Positions 1 to 6,433 of a DNA stretch of 7,145 nucleotides are shown here, in pieces. Position 1 is the first letter of the stretch. Every line of letters starts with the position of its first letter. The DNA comes from an uncultured Fibrobacterota bacterium (GTDB lineage: Bacteria > Fibrobacterota > Chitinivibrionia > Chitinivibrionales > Chitinispirillaceae): NCBI GenBank assembly GCA_903888815.1, contig CAISVC010000606.1:1-7145 (forward strand), read 5' to 3'. Below the pieces are notes generated by a model. The model worked only from the letters and a program-made list of their open reading frames with translations, had not been told where the DNA came from and did no database searches. Position numbers and translations under genes: made by a program.

Positions 1-31
1 AACGAACAAAATACAATTATTAACTCATCAA

Positions 32-62
32 TTGCTATGGTCAGGCATTTTTTTAGTATATT
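32..62 (+). promoter_or_regulatory. possible promoter of the oxidoreductase gene
   Basis: The first ~85 bases are much more AT-rich than the gene that follows. TTGCTA (32-37) could serve as a -35 element, with TAGTAT (54-59, 16-base spacer) or TATATT (57-62, 19-base spacer) as -10. Either would start transcription about 20 bases before the ATG at 89. The match is weak and no regulator site is seen. If it is real, the in-frame TTG at 32 cannot be the translation start. Confidence 0.25.
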
Positions 63-88
63 ACCTGCCGGAAAGCCATTCAAATTCT

Positions 89-1312
89 ATGGGCCAGCCT
101 GACGGTGCGTCAAATTCCGTAATTTTGACAAATGCGAAAATATCGCCCGGCGAATGCTGCGATATCGTCGTTATCGGCGCAGGGCCTGCGGGCCTTAATG
201 CCGGACTGCATGCGGCACAGGCAAAGCGAAAACTTTCGATCCTCCTCGTTGACAGGGTCGTGCCGTGGGAACAGCCGATCCAGTGCGCCGAAGCCGTGGG
301 CCGCCTCGGGTTCGAAGAGGCAATCGGCGTGAAACCCGCATGGATACGGCAGGTGATCACCAGGGCGAGCTTCCACGCGCCGGACGACACGGTCATCACC
401 TATACCGACAGGAACGGCGGCTATATCATCGACCGGGCGGTCATGCAGCGCGATTGCGTGCGCGACCTCATAACAAACGGCGTGACCTGCATTTTCAACC
501 GCCGTGTAACCCATATTTCCGGCATGGAGCGTTCCCGACGGGCGGTTTCATTTGATGACGGCTCCAAAGTTTACGGCCGCGTGGTGATCGACGCTTCAGG
601 GCCTGTCGCCTGCCTCGGCAAAGACGACGGCCTCGCGTGGAAGCCTCCTGACCTCGAACCCGCCTATTTCGTACTTGCCGAAGGGGCCGAAGGTTGTCCG
701 GCCGATACCGTGCACATTTACATGGACCGCGATTGCGCGCCGGGTGGTTATGCCTGGATGTTCCCGCGGGGCAAAGGCGCCGCCACCATCGGCGTCCTCG
801 TCGGTTCCTGCTACAAAGGAAAGACTAATATAACCAGCCTGCTCGATACGTTTCTTTCGCGCCGCTTTCCCGGAATCACGGTCGTCAAACGTTTCGCCGG
901 CGCTATCCCGTGCGGATACCAGCACGGGCCGACGGTCGCGCCCGGCCTCATCAAGGCAGGCGACGCCGCAAGCGCCGTGAACCCGGTCTCCCGCGCCGGG
1001 ATCTGCGAGGCCCTGCTTTCCGGCGGCCTGGCGGGCGACCACGCGCTCCTCATGCTCGGGGCGGAAAAAGAAAGAGAAATGCGCCGGATCTGCACATCCT
1101 GTGTGAAGGCGTGGGATAAAAAAAGAGGAAACCGCCACGGAAAACTCGCGCGAGTCAAGAAGTCGCTTGCGCAGCTGCCTGACGCCGATTATAACGCGGC
1201 GGCCCGCGTCCTTGCGCGGATCCCGCAGAATGAGCTCACCATGTCGACAATCTTCAGGACCGCGCTCGGCCGCTTCCCGCGGCTGGTGTGGGCGCTGAGG
1301 CACTTAATGTGA
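89..1312 (+). CDS. FAD-dependent oxidoreductase, geranylgeranyl reductase family
   Basis: Probable flavoprotein that reduces double bonds of isoprenoid or related chains using bound FAD. Numbered from the ATG at 89 (407 residues), the N-terminal dinucleotide-binding fold is clear: DIVVIGAGPAGLNAG at about 25-39 carries GxGxxG, and an acidic residue ends strand 2 (LLVDR, D55). A QCAEAVG segment (about 65-71) lies where this family usually has its conserved Cys near the substrate pocket. GGYAWMFPRG (about 219-228) and GDAASAVNPVSRAGI (about 291-305) match the family's FWY/FP motif and second FAD contact. The length is normal. The frame is open back to a TTG at 32, but that would add 19 residues from AT-rich sequence and sits in promoter-like DNA, so I prefer ATG 89, although its ribosome site (GGAAAG, ~13 bases away) is poor. 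No membrane segment or neighbouring isoprenoid gene is visible, so the substrate is unknown (archaeal-type lipid, quinone side chain, carotenoid-like or other). Confidence 0.85.
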   Translation: MGQPDGASNSVILTNAKISPGECCDIVVIGAGPAGLNAGLHAAQAKRKLSILLVDRVVPWEQPIQCAEAVGRLGFEEAIGVKPAWIRQVITRASFHAPDDTVITYTDRNGGYIIDRAVMQRDCVRDLITNGVTCIFNRRVTHISGMERSRRAVSFDDGSKVYGRVVIDASGPVACLGKDDGLAWKPPDLEPAYFVLAEGAEGCPADTVHIYMDRDCAPGGYAWMFPRGKGAATIGVLVGSCYKGKTNITSLLDTFLSRRFPGITVVKRFAGAIPCGYQHGPTVAPGLIKAGDAASAVNPVSRAGICEALLSGGLAGDHALLMLGAEKEREMRRICTSCVKAWDKKRGNRHGKLARVKKSLAQLPDADYNAAARVLARIPQNELTMSTIFRTALGRFPRLVWALRHLM

Positions 1313-1325
1313 AAACAGCAGCAGA

Positions 1326-1427
1326 GGTACATGGTTTCAAAGGTGCAAAGCAAGAAGCCCTCGAACAGCGTCCTTTTTTACATTCTACTCTGCCGCTTTG
1401 CCTCTCTGAAACTCTGACCCTTTTCCT
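1326..1427. terminator. imperfect inverted repeat between convergent genes, possible bidirectional terminator
   Basis: The 115 bases between the two convergent stop codons contain a long imperfect inverted repeat. Bases 1334-1351 pair with 1395-1412 (18 positions, two mismatches, one G-T), and weaker pairing extends out to 1326/1419. The loop is 43 bases. On the plus strand the right arm is followed by CTTTTCCTTTAT, a moderate U-rich tail; on the minus strand the tail is poorer. The position suits a shared terminator, but the large loop is atypical. It could instead be a dispersed intergenic repeat. Confidence 0.4.
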
Positions 1428-2387
1428 TTATGCATCCACCCCTGACATCTTCTCGTAGAACTTGACAAAATCGGACCGCTTCGGGTCGTCTTCGGGCAGG
1501 TTCATGAGCTCCATGGCCGCCTCGGGGTGGAGGTTGAGCATGCCGGCGATCATGTACGGGATATTATAGCCCCACGGGATGGTCTTCTGCAGGGGAATGA
1601 TTTCTTTGCCGATCACGGCGAACAGCGGCCGGATGTCGAATTTCGGGTTTTTAAGGAACCCGATAAGAAGTTCGAGCGGGCAGTTGCCGGCGGCCCGGCC
1701 AAGGCCGTAGACGGTGCCGTCGAGGTAGTTGGCGTTCCTGATGACCGCCTCGATCGTGTTCGCGTACGCGAGTTGCTGCTGGTTGTGGAAATGGACGCCG
1801 ACTTCTTTTGTCTTGAGGTAGCGCTGGAACTTGTGCACCAGGTAATCCACGTCTTCGCTGTACAGCGCGCCGAACGAATCCACTAAGTAGCATGCGATTA
1901 TTTTCGTCTCCTCCTCCACCTGCTGGAGCGCCTCGTCGAGCTCCCGGTCGAGCGCGTGCGAAATTGCCATGATGTTGATGGTCGCTTCGTATCCCTTTTC
2001 CGTGGCATTGTTCGCGAGCCGTATCGCCTTGTCAATGTCCTTCACATAGGTGGCGATCCGCACCAAGTCGACCACGCTCCCGGACTTGGGCAGCAGGTCT
2101 TCGGCGTCCGCCTTGTGGGCGTCCTGCATGATGGCGAGCTTTGTTTTCGTCTCGATGCCGTCGGTGAGCCTTTTCAGCACCTCGTCGTCGCAGAACCGCC
2201 AGATGCCGTATTTCTTGGGCGAAAACATCCGCTTGCTGTTGCGGTAGCCGATCTCCACGATATCAACGCCGGCGGCGCACACGGCCGCATAGATGGCGCG
2301 CACGGTCTCAAAGGTAAAGTGCGAGTTGTTCATGAGCCCGCCGTCGCGGATGGTGCAGTCGATCACTTTGATCCGGGGTCGGAACAC
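1428..2387 (-). CDS. DRE-TIM metallolyase / aldolase catalytic domain protein (HMG-CoA lyase and DmpG-like fold)
   Basis: A 319-residue TIM-barrel enzyme of the superfamily that includes HMG-CoA lyase, isopropylmalate/citramalate synthases and 4-hydroxy-2-oxovalerate aldolase, which make or break C-C bonds next to a carboxylate or keto group using a divalent metal. Signature residues: DCTIRDGG at 10-17 (R14 catalytic, D15 metal ligand by family analogy), EIGYR at 46-50, VDSFG at 169-173, HFHN at 199-202 (H199 and H201 metal ligands) and GLGRAAGN at 228-235 (N235 possible fourth ligand). It lacks the C-terminal LeuA regulatory domain and the DmpG communication domain, so it is a stand-alone catalytic barrel. 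The RDGG form resembles a subgroup often annotated only as 'aldolase catalytic domain-containing protein', some of whose members lie in surface-polysaccharide loci. The start is GTG with a strong AAGGAG seven bases upstream. It lies 118 bases downstream of the TPR lipoprotein gene. Substrate unknown. Confidence 0.85.
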   Translation of the reverse strand: MFRPRIKVIDCTIRDGGLMNNSHFTFETVRAIYAAVCAAGVDIVEIGYRNSKRMFSPKKYGIWRFCDDEVLKRLTDGIETKTKLAIMQDAHKADAEDLLPKSGSVVDLVRIATYVKDIDKAIRLANNATEKGYEATINIMAISHALDRELDEALQQVEEETKIIACYLVDSFGALYSEDVDYLVHKFQRYLKTKEVGVHFHNQQQLAYANTIEAVIRNANYLDGTVYGLGRAAGNCPLELLIGFLKNPKFDIRPLFAVIGKEIIPLQKTIPWGYNIPYMIAGMLNLHPEAAMELMNLPEDDPKRSDFVKFYEKMSGVDA

Positions 2388-2394
2388 GGTACGT

Positions 2395-2400
2395 CTCCTT
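2395..2400 (-). promoter_or_regulatory. ribosome binding site of the aldolase-like gene
   Basis: On the minus strand AAGGAG lies seven bases before the GTG at 2387. This fixes the GTG as the start, since no better-placed ATG precedes the catalytic DCTIRDGG motif. Confidence 0.75.
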
Positions 2401-2420
2401 GATTAGTAATCGGTTTTAAA

Positions 2421-2450
2421 CTTTGAGCTTCCCCGGCTCAAAGCTTTTTT
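2421..2450 (+). terminator. hairpin with U-tract facing the plus strand, between two minus-strand genes
   Basis: Perfect 8-base arms CTTTGAGC (2421-2428) and GCTCAAAG (2436-2443) enclose a 7-base loop and are followed on the plus strand by CTTTTTT. Read on the minus strand the same hairpin is followed only by TTTAAAAC, a weaker tail, although it may still act bidirectionally to end the TPR-gene transcript. It sits inside the 118-base gap between the TPR gene and the aldolase gene, both on the minus strand. A smaller GGGC-AA-GCCC hairpin lies at 2494-2503, directly after the TPR gene stop. Confidence 0.45.
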
Positions 2451-2505
2451 GCATTACCAAAAATATATCTCCGGCACTCCTTTACAAAACAGCGGGCAAG
2501 CCCTT

Positions 2506-4827
2506 TCAATCCACCTTTTTTATCAAGGACTCTTTCAATAAGGCGGCCAGACTGTCTTGGGCATGACGAAATGCGGGGTGAATCGCGAGAGCCTTTCTGT
2601 AGTGCGTCACCGCGTCGGCATATCGCTCTTTTCCGGAGAGCAGGTTTGCCAGAAAGTAATGCCACAGCGGATTGAGCGGTTCCTTCTGCAGCGCTTTATC
2701 ATACAGGTCGATCGCTTCGTTTATACGGCCATTTGTCTCGCATGCCAGGGCCTTGATGCGCAGGGAAGCCACATTTTCAGGTTCAAGGGCGACAGCTTTC
2801 GTATACGCAGCGATCGCTTCGCGGGTGTTGCCCATTTTATCAAAAGTTAATCCGAGAAGATAATGATATCTGGCTTTTTCCGGCTCCAATCGTATCGCAG
2901 TACGGATATGCGCCATGGCTTTTGCATACTGTTCGGTCGCCTCATAGAGGTGGCCGAGGTTATAATGCGCACTCGCATTGCCAGGCTCCAGCCTGAGCGC
3001 TTTTGTATAGCTGGCAACCGCTTCATCCAATCGGTCAAGCCTTGTGAATATATTGCCGAGGTTGATCCGAGCGATTGCATTGTCCGAATCGATCGCCACG
3101 GCAGTTGAGTAATTCGCCAGCGCTTCCGACAGCTTGCCCTGCAGTTCCTGCACATTCCCGAGACTGATATGGGCATCTCTATTACGCGGGTTCCTGGTAA
3201 TCGCGACAGCGTACCGTTTTTCCGCAGCGGCATAATCTCCGGCATCTTCGAACGCTTTGCCGGACCGCCAGTACGAAACGTCGTCGACGAACTTCTCGTC
3301 GATCCGTTGTATGGCATCCGGTGACACGTTGACAAATTCGGGTATATTGGCGGCCCGGTCCGGGCTCGTACAATGATCGAGCAGCACGGGCGGCGTATCC
3401 TCACCCCGCTCATTGATATGGGTGATAAACAGCTGCGTATAGGGTGAATTCTTTTTCGACGAAAAGATCATCCACCGGCTGTTCGACGACCAGCTGTGCC
3501 AGGAATTCATCCGGTCGGTATTGCAGCGCATCAGGCGCGGTTCGCCGCCTTGAGCGGGCATGATGTAGAGCCTGCTGTCCGGCTGAAGGAGCATGTAGCT
3601 CGCTGCCCTGCAGAAAACAATCCATCTGCCGTCGGGTGAGTATCGGGCGAAAAAATTACTCATGCCGTTGTTTGCAGCGCCAGCGAGCGGCTCAGGCCTG
3701 CCCCCTTTTCCACTGTTAAAGGGGATCCGGTAAAGATCGAACCGATATTTCTTTCCTTCTACAAGGAATTCCCGGCATTCATCGGCGGTCAGTTTGATCC
3801 GTTTTTCTTCTTTCAGTGCGAGCTTGTGCACGGTACTCCGTGCGAAAACAAGATATTTCTGATCCGGGCTCCACGACGGGTTGCTCTGGACAAATGCGGG
3901 ATCATCGGCGCCCGGCAGCGCTTTGAATGTCTTTGCCTCACGCGAATACACGACGAGAATGCCCTTGACAGGGAAAAAAAGCTGGGAAAACCACAGGTCC
4001 GGGCGCGGAACGAATACCGAGCGGTCCTTTACCGTACTGACGATATACCGGCCGTCCGGAGAAATCTGCGAAAGGAGGCCGAATGTCGGATCTTTCTCAT
4101 CGCGTTTATAATCGCTCCAGGTAATGATATCGCTCAAGGCAAGCGTCATGTGCTTATCAACGCCGGTGATGATATAGGATCCTTTGTCGTTGGCATAATC
4201 GACGTCCATGGCGAGATACTCGCCCCCGGCGGAGAAAGAGTGGCAATTGCCGCATACCATGAGGTTTTCCAGTACTACCGGCGCTTTTTTCCGTGCCACC
4301 GATCCGAAGCGCCAGCGTATGGTGGAGGGATCCTTGACCGCATCTTCGAAAGGTAATGGCACTTCGCGATAAAAAATCGCATCGCGGACGCTGTCGGGCG
4401 AGGTGCCGAACAGGGCCGTTGCGGCGGAAAGGATGTTTTGAGGGGCGGTTTCATTAATTCCGATGACCAGCAGCGTCGCACGAGCGGCCCGGGACAGCCG
4501 TTTTATGGATTCCCACAGCGTATCGCCCGGCTGCCATTGCGGTTTTTTGACAAGTGCGTTAACCCGTCGTACGGAGATACCATCGAAACCAACGCTGATT
4601 AGCCATTGATTGCAGGCAGGAACGCTGTCTTTCCATTGAAAAACAGGTGGAACTATCTCCGGTGGAAAAAGCGTTTCATTGAGCGGATACGTGATAGAAC
4701 TTTCAGCGTTAACCGGATTCAGATTATACGCCTGCAGGATTTTAGCGGCTGTTTTCTGCTCGTTGGAACAGCATAGCGAAAGAATGGCATAAATAGAAAG
4801 CGCCGCAGCGGCTATGGACGTGCGCAT
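2506..4827 (-). CDS. probable lipoprotein with CxxCH motif, PD40/beta-propeller repeats and seven TPRs
   Basis: A 773-residue exported protein. Residues 1-20 form a signal peptide ending in LSLCC; C19 or C20 may be lipidated, though the lipobox lacks the usual small residue before Cys. Residues 45-130 look like a beta-sandwich. CGNCHSF at 192-198 (C192, C195, H196; bases 4240-4254) is a c-type heme motif, with M207 a conceivable axial ligand. PD40/TolB-like blades follow: SPDGRYIV (about 256), SWSPDQKYLVF (318), YSPDGRWIVF (396) and SWSSNSRWMIF (446). Residues 517-754 (bases 2566-3279) are seven TPRs, each exactly 34 residues, with no insertions. I recall similar CxNCHSF-plus-PD40 proteins in Bacteroidota with no settled function. 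It probably sits in the outer membrane or periplasm; heme attachment is inferred from the motif only. The start is ATG because it begins a sensible signal peptide, but no ribosome binding site precedes it. It is downstream of the beta-barrel gene, separated by a terminator. Confidence 0.85.
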   Translation of the reverse strand: MRTSIAAAALSIYAILSLCCSNEQKTAAKILQAYNLNPVNAESSITYPLNETLFPPEIVPPVFQWKDSVPACNQWLISVGFDGISVRRVNALVKKPQWQPGDTLWESIKRLSRAARATLLVIGINETAPQNILSAATALFGTSPDSVRDAIFYREVPLPFEDAVKDPSTIRWRFGSVARKKAPVVLENLMVCGNCHSFSAGGEYLAMDVDYANDKGSYIITGVDKHMTLALSDIITWSDYKRDEKDPTFGLLSQISPDGRYIVSTVKDRSVFVPRPDLWFSQLFFPVKGILVVYSREAKTFKALPGADDPAFVQSNPSWSPDQKYLVFARSTVHKLALKEEKRIKLTADECREFLVEGKKYRFDLYRIPFNSGKGGRPEPLAGAANNGMSNFFARYSPDGRWIVFCRAASYMLLQPDSRLYIMPAQGGEPRLMRCNTDRMNSWHSWSSNSRWMIFSSKKNSPYTQLFITHINERGEDTPPVLLDHCTSPDRAANIPEFVNVSPDAIQRIDEKFVDDVSYWRSGKAFEDAGDYAAAEKRYAVAITRNPRNRDAHISLGNVQELQGKLSEALANYSTAVAIDSDNAIARINLGNIFTRLDRLDEAVASYTKALRLEPGNASAHYNLGHLYEATEQYAKAMAHIRTAIRLEPEKARYHYLLGLTFDKMGNTREAIAAYTKAVALEPENVASLRIKALACETNGRINEAIDLYDKALQKEPLNPLWHYFLANLLSGKERYADAVTHYRKALAIHPAFRHAQDSLAALLKESLIKKVD

Positions 4828-4840
4828 CGGTATGGGTGAT

Positions 4841-4861
4841 TTTATACTATCCTCACGAGGA
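4841..4861 (-). promoter_or_regulatory. possible promoter -10 box and operator-like palindrome for the TPR lipoprotein gene
   Basis: On the minus strand TATAAA (4846-4841) lies 13 bases before the ATG at 4827. Just upstream is TCCTC-GT-GAGGA (4861-4850), a 12-base interrupted palindrome where a -35/-10 spacer would be. No good -35 box is seen. If this -10 is used, transcription starts only a few bases before the ATG, consistent with the absence of a ribosome binding site. Confidence 0.3.
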
Positions 4862-4884
4862 CTTCTTCCGGTTTTTATTTTCTT

Positions 4885-4921
4885 CCCCTGAACAGCGGGG
4901 TTTTAGATAAATAAAAACCCC
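4885..4921 (-). repeat. overlapping inverted repeats that compete with the terminator
   Basis: On the minus strand GGGGTTTT (4921-4914) can pair with AAAACCCC (4904-4897) over a 9-base loop. That pairing uses the last four bases of the terminator's 3' arm and most of its U-tract, so the two structures exclude each other. The same CCCC (4900-4897) can also pair with GGGG (4888-4885). This resembles an attenuator or antiterminator layout, but short G/C runs can produce it by chance. Confidence 0.4.
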
Positions 4922-4944
4922 TCTTTCCGTAAAGGAAAGAAGGG
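4913..4944 (-). terminator. intrinsic terminator after the beta-barrel protein gene
   Basis: On the minus strand an 11-base stem (4944-4934 with 4928-4918, one A-C mismatch) with a 5-base loop is followed directly by TTTTTATTTATC. It starts 34 bases after the stop codon of the 4979-6319 gene and precedes the TPR lipoprotein gene, so those two genes are probably transcribed mainly apart. Confidence 0.75.
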
Positions 4945-4978
4945 ATCTGCCTTGAATATCCCGCAGGTGCGCTGGCTG

Positions 4979-6319
4979 CTACAGACTGTAGCTCAGTTTT
5001 GCTGTCCACCACCACTGACCCGGCCGCAGCAGGGATTCGGAATAATTTTCTCGTCCATCCGAATAGATTGTATGCATATGGTCACGGGCGACCTGCAGGG
5101 TGATCGAGAAACCCGGGAACACGGTCTTTTTGGCGTATACCGACCACTTCCAGTCATCAAACTTGTATTTTTGGGGAGACCAATCTCCCGGAAAGTCTCC
5201 GTCCTTTGAAACAGGACAAGCAAGTCGCCATACATTTTCAAAAGAGGTCGAAAAGGGGTATCCGTAATGTTCGAACTCGAGCGATAGAACATCAAGCAGC
5301 TTGAAAGCCGGAAAATTAAAACCGACCATGATGGGTATGCGATTTGACAGGTCGTTATACCAGTAAGAGTAGTTCTTTAAACCGATGACATCGACTTCAC
5401 CATACAGCTTGCCATCCTCGGGGCCGAAAAATGAAATGTCAAAAATCGCCTTGGGATCAAGCGTAATACGGCCCATGAGTTTGGTCGCCTTGAAAGTATA
5501 ATAGCTGCTGCTGTCATAATATGTCGTCGAATTGCCGAATTGATCTTTAACAACGCTATCGATAATGTAGTTGGGGTAAAGAGAGTGTTCGTCAACAATG
5601 GGAGTCGTTTTTCTGCTATTTACCGATATGAGACGCACGAATTCAACGCCCCCGCCGATTTCAACGGCTTTATGCGGTTTGTAGCTGGCCACAAGTGCCG
5701 GCGAAAAATCGCCGAAAGGGTACCAGTCCGATTCGCTGATGATGAGCGCGTCGGCTTTTAAATTACCTTCCATAAGTTCCACGTGCGCCTGATAGCCCAG
5801 CAAACGGGTTGCCGGAAAGTCGAAGTAATTGGTAACAAAGCCGGGATAGGCAACCGACCTGAACAGCTGTTCGCCGAGGTTCCGGGCCTCCGGATTATAT
5901 TTATATTTAAAATATCCCATGGTCATGGTGAGCCACGGTTTTTCAGGATCTCCTGCCGAATACGACGCATTGCCCTGGTCGAGCCAGAGGGAATAATTTC
6001 TCTTCTGGAAATCTCTTACTCCGGCGTTTGACGGATAGGGCTGCCACATCTTGCCTTCCACCGCGGCTTTGATTGTAAACCGCTCATTTATCGCGGCGTG
6101 GAACCCGAGGCCGGTATACACTTCGTGCGACCAGTAATGATCGATATTGGTCGTGCCATCCGTCGACTCATAGCTTCCCTGCACAATCTGGCCGAAGGAA
6201 TACGAAGAATAGCCGGTGAAGTCCACTTTCTTTTCAGCAGCCTGGCTGAAACAGAAAAACACAGCGATTGACACCATGATGGCTGACGCGCCCGCAATTC
6301 TTGCAAAAGCAGGGTTCAT
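4979..6319 (-). CDS. probable outer-membrane beta-barrel (porin-like) protein, family not recognised
   Basis: A 446-residue exported protein. Residues 1-27 form a type I signal peptide (hydrophobic 8-24, likely cut after SQA at 25-27). The mature chain begins VDFTGYSSYSFGQIVQGSY and then alternates polar and aromatic/hydrophobic residues in many short stretches, rich in Tyr, Trp and Phe, with no hydrophobic helix. Examples are FTIKAAVEGKMW (81-92), WLTMTMGYFKYKY (129-141), KWSVYAKKTVF (391-401) and the terminal WWWTAKLSYSL. This pattern, with a last strand ending at the C-terminus, fits an outer-membrane barrel; the final residue is Leu rather than the common Phe. Size would allow roughly 16-18 strands, but I did not count them reliably. 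I cannot assign a known porin family. The ATG has a good GGAGG eight bases upstream. The gene lies between two terminators, so it is probably monocistronic. Its GH27 neighbour suggests, but does not show, a role in sugar passage or surface binding. Confidence 0.75.
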   Translation of the reverse strand: MNPAFARIAGASAIMVSIAVFFCFSQAAEKKVDFTGYSSYSFGQIVQGSYESTDGTTNIDHYWSHEVYTGLGFHAAINERFTIKAAVEGKMWQPYPSNAGVRDFQKRNYSLWLDQGNASYSAGDPEKPWLTMTMGYFKYKYNPEARNLGEQLFRSVAYPGFVTNYFDFPATRLLGYQAHVELMEGNLKADALIISESDWYPFGDFSPALVASYKPHKAVEIGGGVEFVRLISVNSRKTTPIVDEHSLYPNYIIDSVVKDQFGNSTTYYDSSSYYTFKATKLMGRITLDPKAIFDISFFGPEDGKLYGEVDVIGLKNYSYWYNDLSNRIPIMVGFNFPAFKLLDVLSLEFEHYGYPFSTSFENVWRLACPVSKDGDFPGDWSPQKYKFDDWKWSVYAKKTVFPGFSITLQVARDHMHTIYSDGRENYSESLLRPGQWWWTAKLSYSL

Positions 6320-6327
6320 ACTTCCAC

Positions 6328-6332
6328 CCTCC
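6328..6332 (-). promoter_or_regulatory. ribosome binding site of the beta-barrel gene
   Basis: The minus strand reads AAAGGGAGGGTGGAAGT before the ATG at 6319, and GGAGG is spaced eight bases from it. Upstream, between here and the GH27 terminator, the sequence is AT-rich with several TATA-like words (around 6335-6357) that could hold a promoter, but no single -35/-10 pair stands out. Confidence 0.75.
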
Positions 6333-6372
6333 CTTTCTATAGATATATGGGGTATAAAAAGTTACATGACAT

Positions 6373-6416
6373 AAAAAACCTACACAAGGTCTTCTTTTCA
6401 GAAGACCCTGTGTAGG
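6373..6416 (-). terminator. intrinsic terminator after the GH27 gene
   Basis: A 17-base stem (6379-6395 with 6400-6416) with one mismatch and a 4-base loop is followed on the minus strand by TTTTTTATGTC. It lies 17 bases beyond the stop codon of the GH27-like gene and before the beta-barrel gene. It is the strongest hairpin in the window. The plus-strand side has no U-tract, so it acts in one direction. Confidence 0.85.
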
Positions 6417-6433
6417 TAGAAAATATAAATACG

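Noticed and set aside
596..1303. A 235-codon open frame on the minus strand, opposite the oxidoreductase gene
   Set aside because: It lies wholly within a gene with clear FAD motifs. Its translation has no recognisable domain, and high GC makes long antisense frames common.
2416..2454. A 12-codon minus-strand frame (ATG to TAA) spanning the hairpin before the aldolase gene, considered as a leader peptide
   Set aside because: It has no well-placed ribosome site and no run of a regulatory amino acid, and is short enough to arise by chance.
2566..3279. Tandem DNA repeat or CRISPR-like array in the region of 102-base periodicity
   Set aside because: The periodicity is that of diverged TPR codons. 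The nucleotide sequence is not repeated closely enough, and there are no identical repeats with spacers.
2847..3413. A 188-codon minus-strand frame overlapping the TPR region
   Set aside because: It is a shifted reading of the TPR-coding DNA. The main frame gives seven perfect 34-residue repeats, so the alternative is a shadow.
3826..4356. A 176-codon plus-strand frame inside the lipoprotein gene
   Set aside because: It is antisense to the PD40 and CxxCH region, with no ribosome site or recognisable domain.
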